The notes: a model not told the origin generated them from the letters alone. DNA of 64,000 bases from Nonomuraea spiralis (GCF_014648435.1 NZ_BMRC01000019.1:116091-180090), one strand, 5' to 3'. Shown: positions 35,123-45,681, counted from the stretch's first letter. Numbers and translations are program-made.

Positions 35123-37183
35123 ATGTCCGCGGAACCGCTGCACTCGGGAAACGACCTGCCCCTGCCACAGGAGCGGTTCCTCAACCGCGAGGAAAGCTGG
35201 CTCCAGTTCAACGAACGTGTCCTTGAGCTGGCCGAGGACCCCTCGATCCCGCTGCTCGAACGGGTGCGTTTCCTGGCCATCTTCGCCAGCAACCTCGACG
35301 AGTTCTTCCGCGTACGGGTCGCCGGGCTGAAGCGGCGCATGGCCACCGGGCTGCTGCTGCGCACCAAGAGCGGGCTGAAGCCGCGCGAGGAGCTGGCCAG
35401 GATCGCCACGATCGCCGACTCCCTGGCCAAGCGGCACGCCGCCGCCTTCCACGACCGGCTCTGCCCGCAGCTCGCGACCGAGGGCATCGAGATCGTCCGG
35501 TGGGACGACCTGGGCCGCGAGGAGCGTACGGAGCTGCGCAAGCTGTTCAGGGAGCGGATCAGGCCGGTGCTGACGCCGCTGGCCGTCGACCCGGCCCACC
35601 CCTTCCCCTACATCTCCGGACTCAGCCTGAACCTGGCCGTGCTGGTACGCAATCCGATCACCGACCACACCGTGTTCGCCCGGGTCAAGGTGCCCTCGCA
35701 GCTCCCCCGGTTCGTACCGGCCTCGAAGGACCGGTTCGTGCCGCTGGAGGACGTCATCGCGGCGCACCTGGGCCAGCTCTTCAAGGGCATGGAGATCCTC
35801 CAGCACCACGTCTTCCGCGTCACCAGGAACGAGGACCTCGACGTCGACGAGGACGTCACCGAGAACCTCATGCAGGCGCTGGAGAAGGAGCTGCTCAAGC
35901 GGCGTTTCGGGCCGCCGGTGCGGCTGGAGGTCGAGGACACGATCACGCCGGACGTGCTGGCCCCGCTCATCGAGGAGCTGGAGCTGGCCCCGCACGAGAT
36001 CTACCGGCTGCCCGGCCCGCTCGACCTGACCGGCCTGCACGCCATCGCCGACCTCGACCGCGGCGAGCTGAGCTACCGCCCGTTCGTGCCGGCCGAGGTG
36101 ATCAACTCCGAGGACGACATCTTCGCGACCCTGCGCGAACGCGACGTGCTGCTGCACCACCCGTACGACTCGTTCGCGACGAGCGTGCAGCGCTTCATCG
36201 AGGTGGCCGCGGCCGACCCCAGAGTGCTGGCGATCAAGCAGACCCTCTACCGCACCAGCGGCGAGTCCCCCATCGTCGACGCGCTCATCGACGCGGCCGA
36301 GGCCGGCAAGCAGGTCGTCGTGGTCGTGGAGATCAAGGCCCGCTTCGACGAGCACGCCAACATCTCCTGGGCCAGGAAGCTGGAGCGCGCCGGCTGCCAC
36401 GTGGTCTACGGCGTCGTCGGCCTGAAGACCCACTGCAAGCTGGCCCTCGTCGTACGCCAGGAGCCCTCCGGCGAGCTGCGCCGCTACTGCCACATCGGCA
36501 CCGGCAACTACAACCCCAAGACGGCCCGCCAGTACGAGGACTTCGGCCTGCTCACCGCCGACCCGCTGGTGGGCGAGGACGTCACCGACCTGTTCATCCA
36601 CCTCACCGGCTACTCCAACCACTCGGCGTACCGCAGGCTGCTGGTCGCTCCCCACTCCATGCGCAGCGGCCTGCTGGCCAGGATCGACCGGGAGATCGCC
36701 CACCAGCAGGCGGGCCGCCCGGCCCGGATCAGGATCAAGACGAACTCGCTGGTGGACGAGCCGATCATCGACGCGCTCTACCGGGCGTCCAGGGCGGGGG
36801 TGCCGGTGGATCTGTGGGTGCGTGGCATCTGCATCCTCCGCCCCGGAATTCCCGACTTGTCCGAAAATATCCGCGTAAGGTCGGTTTTGGGGCGCTTTCT
36901 TGAGCACTCCCGCGTGTACGAGTTCGGCCTCGGCAGACGGCCCGAGGTGTGGATCGGCAGCGCCGACCTGATGCGCAGGAACCTCGACCGTCGCGTCGAG
37001 GCCCTGGTCAAGGTGACTTCCCAGCAGCACAGGGCGTACCTGATCGAGCTGATGGACCTGGCCATGGCCGACACCACGAACGCGTGGTGGCTCAACTCCG
37101 ACGGCACCTGGATCCGCCACCACGGCGAGGACCTGCAGAGCCATCTCGTCAGCACCAGGCGTTGGAGGACCGTTGATGACTGA
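35123..37183 (+). CDS. ppk: Polyphosphate kinase 1
   Basis: Synthesises inorganic polyphosphate from ATP. The 686-residue protein carries the four PPK1 domains: N-terminal helical part (RFLNREESWLQFNERVLELA), head domain, and two phospholipase-D-like catalytic domains with the autophosphorylated His of YCHIGTGNYNPKTA near residue 456 and ARFDEHANISWARKLE. The C-terminal IGSADLMRRNLDRRVE is typical. It is followed, with an 8-base overlap, by a Nudix/histidine-phosphatase protein, the order found in M. tuberculosis (ppk1-mutT1). Upstream sequence contains a PHO-box-like repeat. Confidence 0.98.
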   Translation: MSAEPLHSGNDLPLPQERFLNREESWLQFNERVLELAEDPSIPLLERVRFLAIFASNLDEFFRVRVAGLKRRMATGLLLRTKSGLKPREELARIATIADSLAKRHAAAFHDRLCPQLATEGIEIVRWDDLGREERTELRKLFRERIRPVLTPLAVDPAHPFPYISGLSLNLAVLVRNPITDHTVFARVKVPSQLPRFVPASKDRFVPLEDVIAAHLGQLFKGMEILQHHVFRVTRNEDLDVDEDVTENLMQALEKELLKRRFGPPVRLEVEDTITPDVLAPLIEELELAPHEIYRLPGPLDLTGLHAIADLDRGELSYRPFVPAEVINSEDDIFATLRERDVLLHHPYDSFATSVQRFIEVAAADPRVLAIKQTLYRTSGESPIVDALIDAAEAGKQVVVVVEIKARFDEHANISWARKLERAGCHVVYGVVGLKTHCKLALVVRQEPSGELRRYCHIGTGNYNPKTARQYEDFGLLTADPLVGEDVTDLFIHLTGYSNHSAYRRLLVAPHSMRSGLLARIDREIAHQQAGRPARIRIKTNSLVDEPIIDALYRASRAGVPVDLWVRGICILRPGIPDLSENIRVRSVLGRFLEHSRVYEFGLGRRPEVWIGSADLMRRNLDRRVEALVKVTSQQHRAYLIELMDLAMADTTNAWWLNSDGTWIRHHGEDLQSHLVSTRRWRTVDD

Positions 37184-38006
37184 TCTGCTCCGGGCCGCCG
37201 GGGCCGTGGTCTGGAGGGGCGAGGAGAGCCGCCCCGAGGTGGCGGTGATCCACCGCCCGCGCTACGACGACTGGACCCTCCCCAAGGGCAAGCTGGAGGC
37301 CGGCGAGCACGTGATCGCCGCCGCCCTGCGCGAGGTCGACGAGGAGACCGGCCTGACGGTCGTGCTCGGCCGCGCGCTGCCGCCGATCCACTACCTCAGC
37401 GGCGGCCGGCTCAAGCGGGTCGACTACTGGACGGCCCAGGTGGCCCACGACGCCGGGTTCGAGCCCGGTGAGGAGGTCGACGGGCTGCGCTGGCTGCCGC
37501 TGGAACAGGCCAGAGACCTGCTGACCTACGAGTGGGACGCCGGTCTGCTGCGCGCCCTGGCCGCCGCGCCGCTCGCGACCGTCCCTCTGGTGCTCGTACG
37601 GCACGGTTCGGCCGGGTCCAGGAGCGCGTGGAAGGGCGACGACGCGCTGCGCCCGCTCGACGCCGACGGCGGCTCCCAGGCGGCGGCCCTGGCCACCGCA
37701 CTGGCCGCCTACCGGCCCGAGGTGCTGGTCAGCTCGCCGAGCCGGCGCTGCGTCCAGACGCTGGAGCCGTACGGGACCGAGATCAGGACCGAGGCCCTGC
37801 TCAGCGAGGAGGGCCAGGACCCGCGCAAGACGCCGGACCTCGTCGGCAGGCTCGCCGTGGCCGCCGCCGTGTGCAGTCACGGCAAGGTCCTGCCGCACCT
37901 GATCCACACGCTGAGCGACAAGGACGTGCACCTGCGCAAGGGCGCCTTCGCGGTGCTGCACCGCCGGGACGGGCAGGTCGTCAGCGTGGAACGTTACGCG
38001 ACCTGA
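37176..38006 (+). CDS. mutT1: Nudix hydrolase/histidine phosphatase fusion (MutT1-like)
   Basis: A 276-residue two-domain protein. Residues 1-135 are a Nudix domain with the box from Gly38 to Leu60 (GKLEAGE then REVDEETGL), expected to hydrolyse nucleoside triphosphates such as 8-oxo-dGTP or diadenosine polyphosphates. Residues 138-276 are a histidine phosphatase domain with the catalytic LVRHGSAG and a second conserved His in VCSHGKVLPHL. This architecture matches mycobacterial MutT1. ATG 37176 has GGAGG with a 7-base spacer. Coupled to ppk by an 8-base overlap. Confidence 0.93.
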   Translation: MTDLLRAAGAVVWRGEESRPEVAVIHRPRYDDWTLPKGKLEAGEHVIAAALREVDEETGLTVVLGRALPPIHYLSGGRLKRVDYWTAQVAHDAGFEPGEEVDGLRWLPLEQARDLLTYEWDAGLLRALAAAPLATVPLVLVRHGSAGSRSAWKGDDALRPLDADGGSQAAALATALAAYRPEVLVSSPSRRCVQTLEPYGTEIRTEALLSEEGQDPRKTPDLVGRLAVAAAVCSHGKVLPHLIHTLSDKDVHLRKGAFAVLHRRDGQVVSVERYAT

Positions 38007-38039
38007 AGGCCCTCACCAGGTCGGACGTTTCGCCGGCCC

Positions 38040-39215
38040 TCACCAGGTCACGGGCAGGGTGGCGAAGCCCTGTGTGACCCTGCCCTCGTTGCGCGGCAGC
38101 TCCGCGAGGGGGACGGCCAGGCGCAGGTCCGGGAAACGCTGGAAGAGCCGGCCGAAGACGGCCTCCAGCTCCACCCTGGCCAGGCTCGCGCCGACGCAGA
38201 AGCGCGGGCCGTACCCGAAGGCGAGGTGCGGGTCGGTCGACGGTCGTCCGATGACGAAGGCGTCGGGATCCGGATAGACGTGTTCGTCCCGGTTGGCCAC
38301 GCCCGGGTTGATCACGACGGCCTCGCCGCGGCGGATCGTCCGGCCGTCGATCTCGATGTCCTCGTGGGCGTACCTGGGCAGGCCGTGCAGGCTCGGCACG
38401 GCCATGCGCAGGATCTCCTCGACCACGGCGGGCGCGAGCCCGGGGTCTGAGCGCAGCAGCGCGAGCCGGCCCGGGTTGGCCAGCAGCAGGAGCACGCCGT
38501 AGTCGATGCGGTTGACCGTGGTCTCGTGCCCGGCGAACAGCAGCCCGGCGGCCAGTTCGGCGATCCTGCCGTCGTCGTCCAGCTCGTTCGCCAGGTCCGA
38601 CAGGACATCTTCGCCCGGTTCGTGCCGCTTACGGGTGATCAGCCCAGCCATGTACGCGCTCAGCTCCGCCCGCGCCGCCTCCCCCGTCGCCGCGTCCCGG
38701 AGGTCGGCCATACGCCCGGAGACGCCGCTGAAGTACTCCCTGTCCTCGTACGGGACGCCGAGCAGTTGACAGATGACCAGCACCGGCAGCGGGAAGGAGA
38801 GCTCGGCGTGCAGGTCGGCGGGCGGCGTCAGCTTGGCCAGGCGGTCCAGCCGCTCCTCGACCAGTGACCCGACATGGTCGGCGAGCCTCCTCATCCGCCT
38901 GGCCGAGAAGGCGGGCGTGAGCAGCCTGCGCAGGCGCTCGTGCTCGGCCTTCTCCGTGGCGACCTCGCCCTGGGGGCCGCCGAGCAGGGCCGAGTTCGAC
39001 ACCCGCGACGCCTGCTCGGGCTCGGGGTGCGAACGTCCGAGCCGGGGGTCGGTGAACAGCGCGCGGGCCTGTTCGTAGCCGGTGACCAGCCAGACCTCGT
39101 CGCCCACGGAGGTGCGCACCCGCGCGATGCCCTCCGCCGCCCGCAGTTCCCGGTAGGCGGCGGGCACGTCGAGAGGGTCGCTGCGCGCGAAGGGTATTGC
39201 CGGAAGGTTACTCAT
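38040..39215 (-). CDS. Cytochrome P450
   Basis: A 391-residue soluble bacterial class I P450. Motifs: I-helix LLFAGHETTVNR (about 225-236), ExxR as EEILRM, and the heme loop FGYGPRFCVGASLA (about 333-346) with Cys ligand near 340. No dedicated ferredoxin or reductase is adjacent. Its ATG overlaps the stop of the CYTH-CHAD gene by 4 bases (ATGA), an odd pairing implying joint expression. It resembles secondary-metabolism hydroxylases (CYP105/107-like in character), but the substrate is unknown. It converges on the Nudix gene. Confidence 0.94.
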   Translation of the reverse strand: MSNLPAIPFARSDPLDVPAAYRELRAAEGIARVRTSVGDEVWLVTGYEQARALFTDPRLGRSHPEPEQASRVSNSALLGGPQGEVATEKAEHERLRRLLTPAFSARRMRRLADHVGSLVEERLDRLAKLTPPADLHAELSFPLPVLVICQLLGVPYEDREYFSGVSGRMADLRDAATGEAARAELSAYMAGLITRKRHEPGEDVLSDLANELDDDGRIAELAAGLLFAGHETTVNRIDYGVLLLLANPGRLALLRSDPGLAPAVVEEILRMAVPSLHGLPRYAHEDIEIDGRTIRRGEAVVINPGVANRDEHVYPDPDAFVIGRPSTDPHLAFGYGPRFCVGASLARVELEAVFGRLFQRFPDLRLAVPLAELPRNEGRVTQGFATLPVTW

Positions 39216-40687
39216 AGAACCTTCTTAACCGCCTTCACGGTTTCCGCCCATACTCTGGGGAAATCGGCCTGCGCCCGTTCGGCGATGTTGCGCTCGATGC
39301 CGATCAGCAGCCCGTACGTGAAGGTGTCCTCGCCGGCCTGCCGGGCGCCCTCTGCCTCCTTGGCCAGCGTCTCCTGGGCGACCACGCCGTCCCGGTGCGC
39401 CCCAAGGATCTCCTGGACGTTCTCGGCCAGCCTGGCGAGCCTGACCATGTCCTTGCCGAGGGTGGGTTCGAGCGCTTCGGCGGTGTACCGAGCGCGTTTG
39501 GCCGCCTTGCGGACGTCGTGCATGGCGATCTCGCGGCGTTCGGGGTCCTCGATGCCCTGGGCGGTCTCGTACGCCCTGGTCACGCGGTCCCAGCCGGCGG
39601 AGGCGACGGCGGTGAGCTGCTCCTGCGCCGGCTTGGCCGCCGCCTTGCCCAGCTCGGGGGTGGCGACCAGCGCGTCGAGGGCGTCCAGCAGGGTGTAGTA
39701 GCGGTCGCCGCTGAGCGCGTCCTTGATGCGTTCGTACGCCTGTTGCTCGCGTTCGTACAGGTCCGTGCCGAGCCGGGTCTGGATGGGACCGGTGACCAGT
39801 TCAGGGGCCAGACCGGCCAGCTCCTTGTCGAACCTGGCCCTGATCACCTCAAGGTCGCGGGCCTCGCCGAGCACCGTACCGAGCCAGCGCAGCTCGTCCT
39901 GCACCCCCTCGGTGCCGCCCACCACCGACTTGAACGCCTTGAGCGCGCTGCGCAGCCTGCGCGAGGCCACCCGCATCTGGTGGACGGCGTCCTCCTCGGC
40001 CCTGCGTACCCGGGGATCCTGGGTGAGGAGGGCGTCGACCTGGCTCGACAGGTAGGCGAGGACCGTCTCACCGGCCGTGCCCGGCTCGGTGTCGGCCTTG
40101 GCGGGCGGGGTGGGCTCGAGGAGCCGGGCGAGCTTGCTGGCGCTCCCGGCGGGGGTCGCGCCCGCCTTCCGCAGCCGTTTGCCGACCTTGGCCAGCAGGT
40201 CCCGGCGGTTCTCCGCCAGGAGCTCGGCCTCGACCTCGCGCCACCGCAGGACCCTGCCGTCCCGGTGGACGGTGCCCTTGACCCGGTCGTCGGCGACCTC
40301 GACCAGGTGGGTGCCACCCTCGTGCAGCAGCGTCACACTACGGCGGGTGTCGAGCTCGGCGACGACCTGGAGCTCCGCGCCCCGGGAGTACGCCCGGACG
40401 AGTTCGGCCAGCTCCGGCGGCACGATCTTGGTGCTCCGCGTCAGCGGACACGTGATCTCCTGGCGTACGCCCTTGGCCTTGGGCAGCTTCAGGTGCCAGC
40501 CCGCGTCGTCGCCACCGCGTCTGCGTCTGAGCGTGACGCCGCGCGCCGCCAGCCGCAGATCGGGCGTGTCGTAGTAGAGCGCCACGAGCTGGTGGCTGCG
40601 CGGGCCCGCGACCTGCGCAAGGCCACTCAGATCCGGAATCGCGTAGTCGGTAGGAACGTCGAACTTGTCCTCGATCTCGATGCCCAC
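39212..40687 (-). CDS. CYTH and CHAD domain protein, polyphosphate-associated
   Basis: A 491-residue fusion. Residues 1-200 are a CYTH domain, a triphosphate tunnel fold, with the EIEDK signature (4-8) and basic/acidic strands such as RGVTLRRRRGGDDAGWHLKL. Residues 210-490 are a CHAD domain, a histidine-rich helical polyphosphate-binding domain, with VHQMRVASRRLRSALKAF and MHDVRKAAKRARYTAEAL. CYTH members can hydrolyse triphosphate or tripolyphosphate; CHAD proteins bind polyphosphate granules. GTG 40687 has GAGG with a short spacer. Located 2 kb from ppk. A structural role on polyphosphate is likely. Confidence 0.93.
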   Translation of the reverse strand: MGIEIEDKFDVPTDYAIPDLSGLAQVAGPRSHQLVALYYDTPDLRLAARGVTLRRRRGGDDAGWHLKLPKAKGVRQEITCPLTRSTKIVPPELAELVRAYSRGAELQVVAELDTRRSVTLLHEGGTHLVEVADDRVKGTVHRDGRVLRWREVEAELLAENRRDLLAKVGKRLRKAGATPAGSASKLARLLEPTPPAKADTEPGTAGETVLAYLSSQVDALLTQDPRVRRAEEDAVHQMRVASRRLRSALKAFKSVVGGTEGVQDELRWLGTVLGEARDLEVIRARFDKELAGLAPELVTGPIQTRLGTDLYEREQQAYERIKDALSGDRYYTLLDALDALVATPELGKAAAKPAQEQLTAVASAGWDRVTRAYETAQGIEDPERREIAMHDVRKAAKRARYTAEALEPTLGKDMVRLARLAENVQEILGAHRDGVVAQETLAKEAEGARQAGEDTFTYGLLIGIERNIAERAQADFPRVWAETVKAVKKVL

Positions 40688-40739
40688 TGCACCTCACAAG
40701 TGTGCGATTTCGGACCATGATGCCACCCGCAGATGAACA

Positions 40740-41090
40740 TCACACGACTTGTAGAAGCTCGATCCTGTTGCCCACCGGGTCCGTGACGTAGATCCGGCGG
40801 TAGCCGGGAAAGAGGTCGTCGGGCACGGCTCCGGGGATCTTCGCGGCGTACGCGTCGAGGTCCTCGACCAGGAACGCCGGGTGGGCCTTGCGCGCGGGCC
40901 TGAAGTCGTCCTCGATGCCGAGGTGAACCTCTACCCCGTCGCCGCGGAACCAGGCGCCGCCGCGTTTGGCCAGCTCAGGCGGCTTGGGAACCTCGCGCAG
41001 CCCGAGCACGCCCTCGTAGAAGGCGCGCAACTGCGGCTCGCTGCCCTTGGGCGCGGCGAGCTGGACGTGATGCAGAGCTCTGATCGTCAT
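40740..41090 (-). CDS. VOC-fold (glyoxalase/bleomycin-resistance superfamily) protein
   Basis: A 116-residue single vicinal-oxygen-chelate domain protein: HHVQLAAPKGSEPQLRAFYE at the start and YVTDPVGNRIELLQ at the end, with metal-ligand candidates His7, His56 and Glu near 112. Members include dioxygenases, glyoxalases and binding proteins, so the function cannot be assigned. ATG 41090 overlaps the stop of the tam gene (ATGA), so it belongs to the tam transcript and probably the MarR regulon. Confidence 0.85.
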   Translation of the reverse strand: MTIRALHHVQLAAPKGSEPQLRAFYEGVLGLREVPKPPELAKRGGAWFRGDGVEVHLGIEDDFRPARKAHPAFLVEDLDAYAAKIPGAVPDDLFPGYRRIYVTDPVGNRIELLQVV

Positions 41091-41857
41091 TTCTGGGCCA
41101 CCACGAAGACGCGTCGGAAGGGGAAGGGGGTGCCGTAGCTCCTGGCCGGGTACGCCTCGGCGAGCAGTCCGGCCAGGTCGGCCTTGAACCGCCGCTGCTC
41201 CTCCGGGCCGAGCCGGTCGAAGATCGGGCGCAGGGCCGTGCCGGAGACCCAGTCGAGCACCGGGTTCTCGCCTTGGAGCACGTGCACGTACGTCGTCTCC
41301 CAGGCGTCCACCTGGCAGCCGCCGTCGTTGAGGAAGTCGAGATACTGGACCGGATCGTCCACCGGGTTGCTTCTGTTGAGATCGCTGAGCCGGTCGGACC
41401 AGGCCCGGGAGGCGCACAGCTCGCGGATCGCGACGTGGCTCGGGGCGTCGAAGTTGCCGGGCACCTGGAACGCCAGCCAGCCGCCGGGGGCCAGCTCCTC
41501 CAGCCAGTGTTCGAGCACAGCCCGGTGGGAGGGCACCCATTGCAGGACGGCGTTGGAGACGATCACGTCCATGGGCCGGTCGGGGTGCCAGGTGTCGACG
41601 TCGGCCACGGCGAAGTGCACCGGCGTCTTGAGCTGCCGGGCCTTGGTGATCATCGCCGGCGAGGCGTCGAAGCCCTCGACGGTGGCTTCGGGCCAGCGTT
41701 CGGCCAGCATGACGGTGAGTTCGCCACTGCCGCAGCCGGCGTCCACGACATAATCGGGAGCCACGGCACCGACTCTGGATATCAGCTCGATGAACGGCCG
41801 CGACCGCTCGTCGGCGTAGACGGCGTAGGTCACCGGGTCCCAGATATCTCTTGACAT
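41087..41857 (-). CDS. tam: Trans-aconitate 2-methyltransferase
   Basis: SAM-dependent enzyme that methylates trans-aconitate, an inhibitor of aconitase. The 256-residue protein starts MSRDIWDPVTYAVYADERSR, typical of Tam, with SAM motif VVDAGCGSGELTVMLA (37-52), FDASPAMI and VSNAVLQWVPSH. Divergent from a MarR gene with 56 bases between starts filled with inverted repeats; one repeat covers the tam start codon. In Streptomyces coelicolor a MarR protein, TamR, controls tam from such a divergent arrangement. Confidence 0.92.
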   Translation of the reverse strand: MSRDIWDPVTYAVYADERSRPFIELISRVGAVAPDYVVDAGCGSGELTVMLAERWPEATVEGFDASPAMITKARQLKTPVHFAVADVDTWHPDRPMDVIVSNAVLQWVPSHRAVLEHWLEELAPGGWLAFQVPGNFDAPSHVAIRELCASRAWSDRLSDLNRSNPVDDPVQYLDFLNDGGCQVDAWETTYVHVLQGENPVLDWVSGTALRPIFDRLGPEEQRRFKADLAGLLAEAYPARSYGTPFPFRRVFVVAQK

Positions 41858-41897
41858 AGAGATAATTGATATCGAGAGAGATATCTCGATGTCAAGA
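41845..41897. promoter_or_regulatory. Operator cluster between tam and marR
   Basis: Dense overlapping inverted repeats: TATCTCTTGACATAGAGATA (41845-41864) with 7-base arms, ATCGAGAGAGATATCTCGAT (41871-41890), the perfect GAGATATCTC (41878-41887), and a long repeat in which 41849-41864 is the complement of 41882-41897 at 15 of 16 bases. The left site covers the tam start codon. This fits cooperative binding of a MarR-family dimer that represses both genes. Confidence 0.75.
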
Positions 41898-41913
41898 CAG
41901 TAGACTCTGTGTC

Positions 41914-42417
41914 ATGACGCCACAGGATGACGAGGTCGACCGGCTGGTCGCGGCATGGCGGATCGAGCGGCCCGATCTCGACGTCGAGCCCCTCCAGGTC
42001 CTCTCCAGGGTGTCACGGCTGGCCAAACATCTCGACCGCGCCAGGCGGGCGGCGTTCGCCGAACATGATCTGGAGCCTTGGGAGTTCGACGTGCTCACCG
42101 CGTTGCGGCGGGCCGGCAAGCCGTACGAGCTGAGCCCCGGGGCGCTGCTGCGGGCCACTCTGGTGACGTCGGGGACGATGACCAACCGCATCGACCGGCT
42201 CGCGCAGGCGGGGCTGGTGCGGCGGCGGCCCGACCCGGAGGACCGGCGCGGCGTGCTGGTGTCGCTGACGGAGACGGGGCTCGCGCAGGTGGACGCCGCC
42301 TTCGCGGGGCTGCTGCGCCGCGAACGCGACCTGCTCTCCGGCCTCCCACCCGCCGACCAACGCTCCCTCGCCGCCCTCCTCCGCCTCCTCCTCGCCCCCT
42401 TCGACTCCCCCAAGTAG
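41914..42417 (+). CDS. MarR-family regulator (TamR-like)
   Basis: A 167-residue winged-helix regulator: EFDVLTALRRAGKPYELSPG, then the recognition segment SGTMTNRIDRLAQAGLVRRR and the wing DPEDRRGVLVSLTETG. The N-terminal extension (DRLVAAWRIERPDLDVEPLQ) is typical of TamR/HypR-type MarR proteins. ATG 41914 is preferred over a TTG at 41866, which lies inside the operator cluster. Divergent from tam; by analogy with TamR it may respond to aconitate or citrate, but that is inference. A strong hairpin follows at 42661-42701. Confidence 0.88.
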   Translation: MTPQDDEVDRLVAAWRIERPDLDVEPLQVLSRVSRLAKHLDRARRAAFAEHDLEPWEFDVLTALRRAGKPYELSPGALLRATLVTSGTMTNRIDRLAQAGLVRRRPDPEDRRGVLVSLTETGLAQVDAAFAGLLRRERDLLSGLPPADQRSLAALLRLLLAPFDSPK

Positions 42418-42526
42418 CCCGTTCCTACGCAACCCTCTGCGCGTGGTGTGTGGCGATCCTCTGTGCGCAGCTCGCCGCGCAGCTCGCCGCGTGGCCCGCT
42501 GTGCGCGGCTCTGCGCGCGGCCCTGT

Positions 42527-42568
42527 GCGTGGTTCTCTGCGCGTGGTTCTCTGCGCGTGGTTCTCTGC
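42527..42568. repeat. Three perfect tandem 14-bp repeats
   Basis: GCGTGGTTCTCTGC is repeated at 42527-42540, 42541-42554 and 42555-42568, followed by two degenerate copies to 42597 and preceded by related 12-base units (GCGCAGCTCGCC twice near 42467-42490). The pattern suggests slippage expansion. Confidence 0.85.
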
Positions 42569-42660
42569 GCGGTTTTCTTTGCGGGGTTTTTCTTTACGCG
42601 GTGTCGTGGTTGCCCGGACTCGCCGACGTCGGCGGGCGTCCGTCGAGCGCCGGTCGTGAA

Positions 42661-42701
42661 GGCTCACAGGGTTGCTCGCCGTTACGAGCGCCCTGTGAGC
42701 C
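42661..42701. terminator. Bidirectional terminator between marR and ABC-F genes
   Basis: GGCTCACAGGG (42661-42671) pairs perfectly with CCCTGTGAGCC (42691-42701), and an inner stem GCTCG/CGAGC (42674-42678/42685-42689) extends it. It lies between convergent genes and should stop transcription from both sides. Confidence 0.85.
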
Positions 42702-42729
42702 GTCTTCTCGGTTTCCCTGGGCCGCCGGA

Positions 42730-44535
<1,806 letters not shown>

Positions 44536-44778
44536 GACGTGTCCAGAGTATCGGTCTCCCCAACCGATTCCCGACGTCGGCGACCTCCTTGAGCGTCCGT
44601 AGGTGGACCGTCACCGACCGGGAGGCCCATGCACGTACCCCGAGGTCATCCCGACGCTGGCCCCTCGCTGATCCGTCCCCGGCGCCGACTTGTCCCCGGC
44701 TTCGGGGCCCGGAGCCAATCGGTTCAGGGTTGCGGAGCCGGTCAGAGCGGCGCCGGTCGGTGCAGGGCCCGCAGGCGG

Positions 44779-45681
44779 TCAGAGCAGGGTGGCGCCGGTG
44801 ACGGGGCCGTGGGCGGCGACCGTGGTGGTGGCGGCACCTGTGGCGGTGAGGCTGTCGGCCAGGTCGCGCGCGTGCGTGGCGTCGATGGCCAGGAAGGCGC
44901 AGGTGGGGCCGGAGCCGGAGACGATCGCGCCCAGCGCTCCGTGCTGGCGGCCGGAGTCGAGGGTGGCGGCGAGTTCGGGACGCAGGGCCAGGGCGGCGGC
45001 CTGGAGGTCGTTGCTCAGGTGGGCGCCCAGCGCGTACGCGTCGCCGGTGCCCAGGGCTTCGATGAGCGGGGCGCTGAGCTCGGGCCAGGACACGCGGGCG
45101 CCCGAGACCTCGCGCTGGCGGTCGCACTCCGCGTAGACCTTGGCGGTCGACAGGCCGCCGTCGGCCAGCGCGAACACCCAGTGGAACGTGCCGCCCGTGG
45201 GCAGCTCGCTGAGCTGCTCGCCCCGGCCGGTGCCGACCGCCGTGCCGCCGAGCAGCGAGAACGGGACGTCGCTGCCGAGGTCTCCGGCGATCTCCATGAG
45301 GTCCTCGAAGGGCAGGCCGAGCCCCCAGAGCTCGTTGCACGCCACAAGGGCGCCCGCCGCGTCGGCGCTGCCGCCCGCCATGCCGCCCGCGACCGGGATG
45401 GCCTTCTGGATGATCAGGTCGGCGCCGTACGAGCGGCCCGCGTGCTTGGCCAGGGCGCGGGCGGCGCGGATGGCGAGGTTGTCGTCGTCGAGCGGCACCT
45501 GGTCGGACCACCGGCCGTTGACCGTGACGGTGATCGACTCGGCCTCCTTCGCGACCACCTCATCGAAGATCGACACTGCGTGGAAGACATTGACCAGGTC
45601 GTGGTAGCCATCTTCCCGGAGCGGGCCGACTGAAAGCTGCACGTTGACCTTCGCGGGCACACGTACGGTCACCGAACTCAT
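44779..45681 (-). CDS. ispE: 4-diphosphocytidyl-2-C-methyl-D-erythritol kinase
   Basis: MEP-pathway kinase needed for isoprenoid precursors, including the undecaprenyl carrier. The 300-residue GHMP kinase has VRVPAKVNVQLSVGPLREDG with the substrate-site Lys, the ATP loop IPVAGGMAGGSADAAGAL and the C-terminal GAIVSGSGPTCAFL. ATG 45681 gives the standard length; an in-frame GTG at 45723 adds 14 residues. In other Actinobacteria ispE directly follows ksgA; here an arginase-like and an NlpC/P60 gene and noncoding DNA intervene. Confidence 0.96.
   Translation of the reverse strand: MSSVTVRVPAKVNVQLSVGPLREDGYHDLVNVFHAVSIFDEVVAKEAESITVTVNGRWSDQVPLDDDNLAIRAARALAKHAGRSYGADLIIQKAIPVAGGMAGGSADAAGALVACNELWGLGLPFEDLMEIAGDLGSDVPFSLLGGTAVGTGRGEQLSELPTGGTFHWVFALADGGLSTAKVYAECDRQREVSGARVSWPELSAPLIEALGTGDAYALGAHLSNDLQAAALALRPELAATLDSGRQHGALGAIVSGSGPTCAFLAIDATHARDLADSLTATGAATTTVAAHGPVTGATLL

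Larger units (their letters stand above)
42418..42729. other. Intergenic region with minisatellite-like repeats and a terminator
   Basis: No credible gene in 312 bases between convergent marR and the ABC-F gene. The left half is built of degenerate GCG-rich 12-14-base units, which become three perfect copies of a 14-base unit at 42527-42568; the right part holds a long hairpin at 42661-42701. Confidence 0.6.

Noticed and set aside
38008..38049. 15-bp direct repeat GGCCCTCACCAGGTC at 38008-38022 and 38035-38049 around the P450 stop codon
   Set aside because: Only two copies in a short convergent gap; could be a small local duplication and shows no element boundaries or gene.
42425..42667. Small basic protein of 80 residues on the minus strand within the minisatellite region
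   Set aside because: Repetitive Arg/Ala/Thr composition comes straight from tandem DNA repeats, and no ribosome site is present.
44694..44707. Short hairpin CCCCG-GCTT-CGGGG downstream of ispE
   Set aside because: Five-base stem only, in a GC-rich gap with many chance hairpins; too weak to call a terminator.
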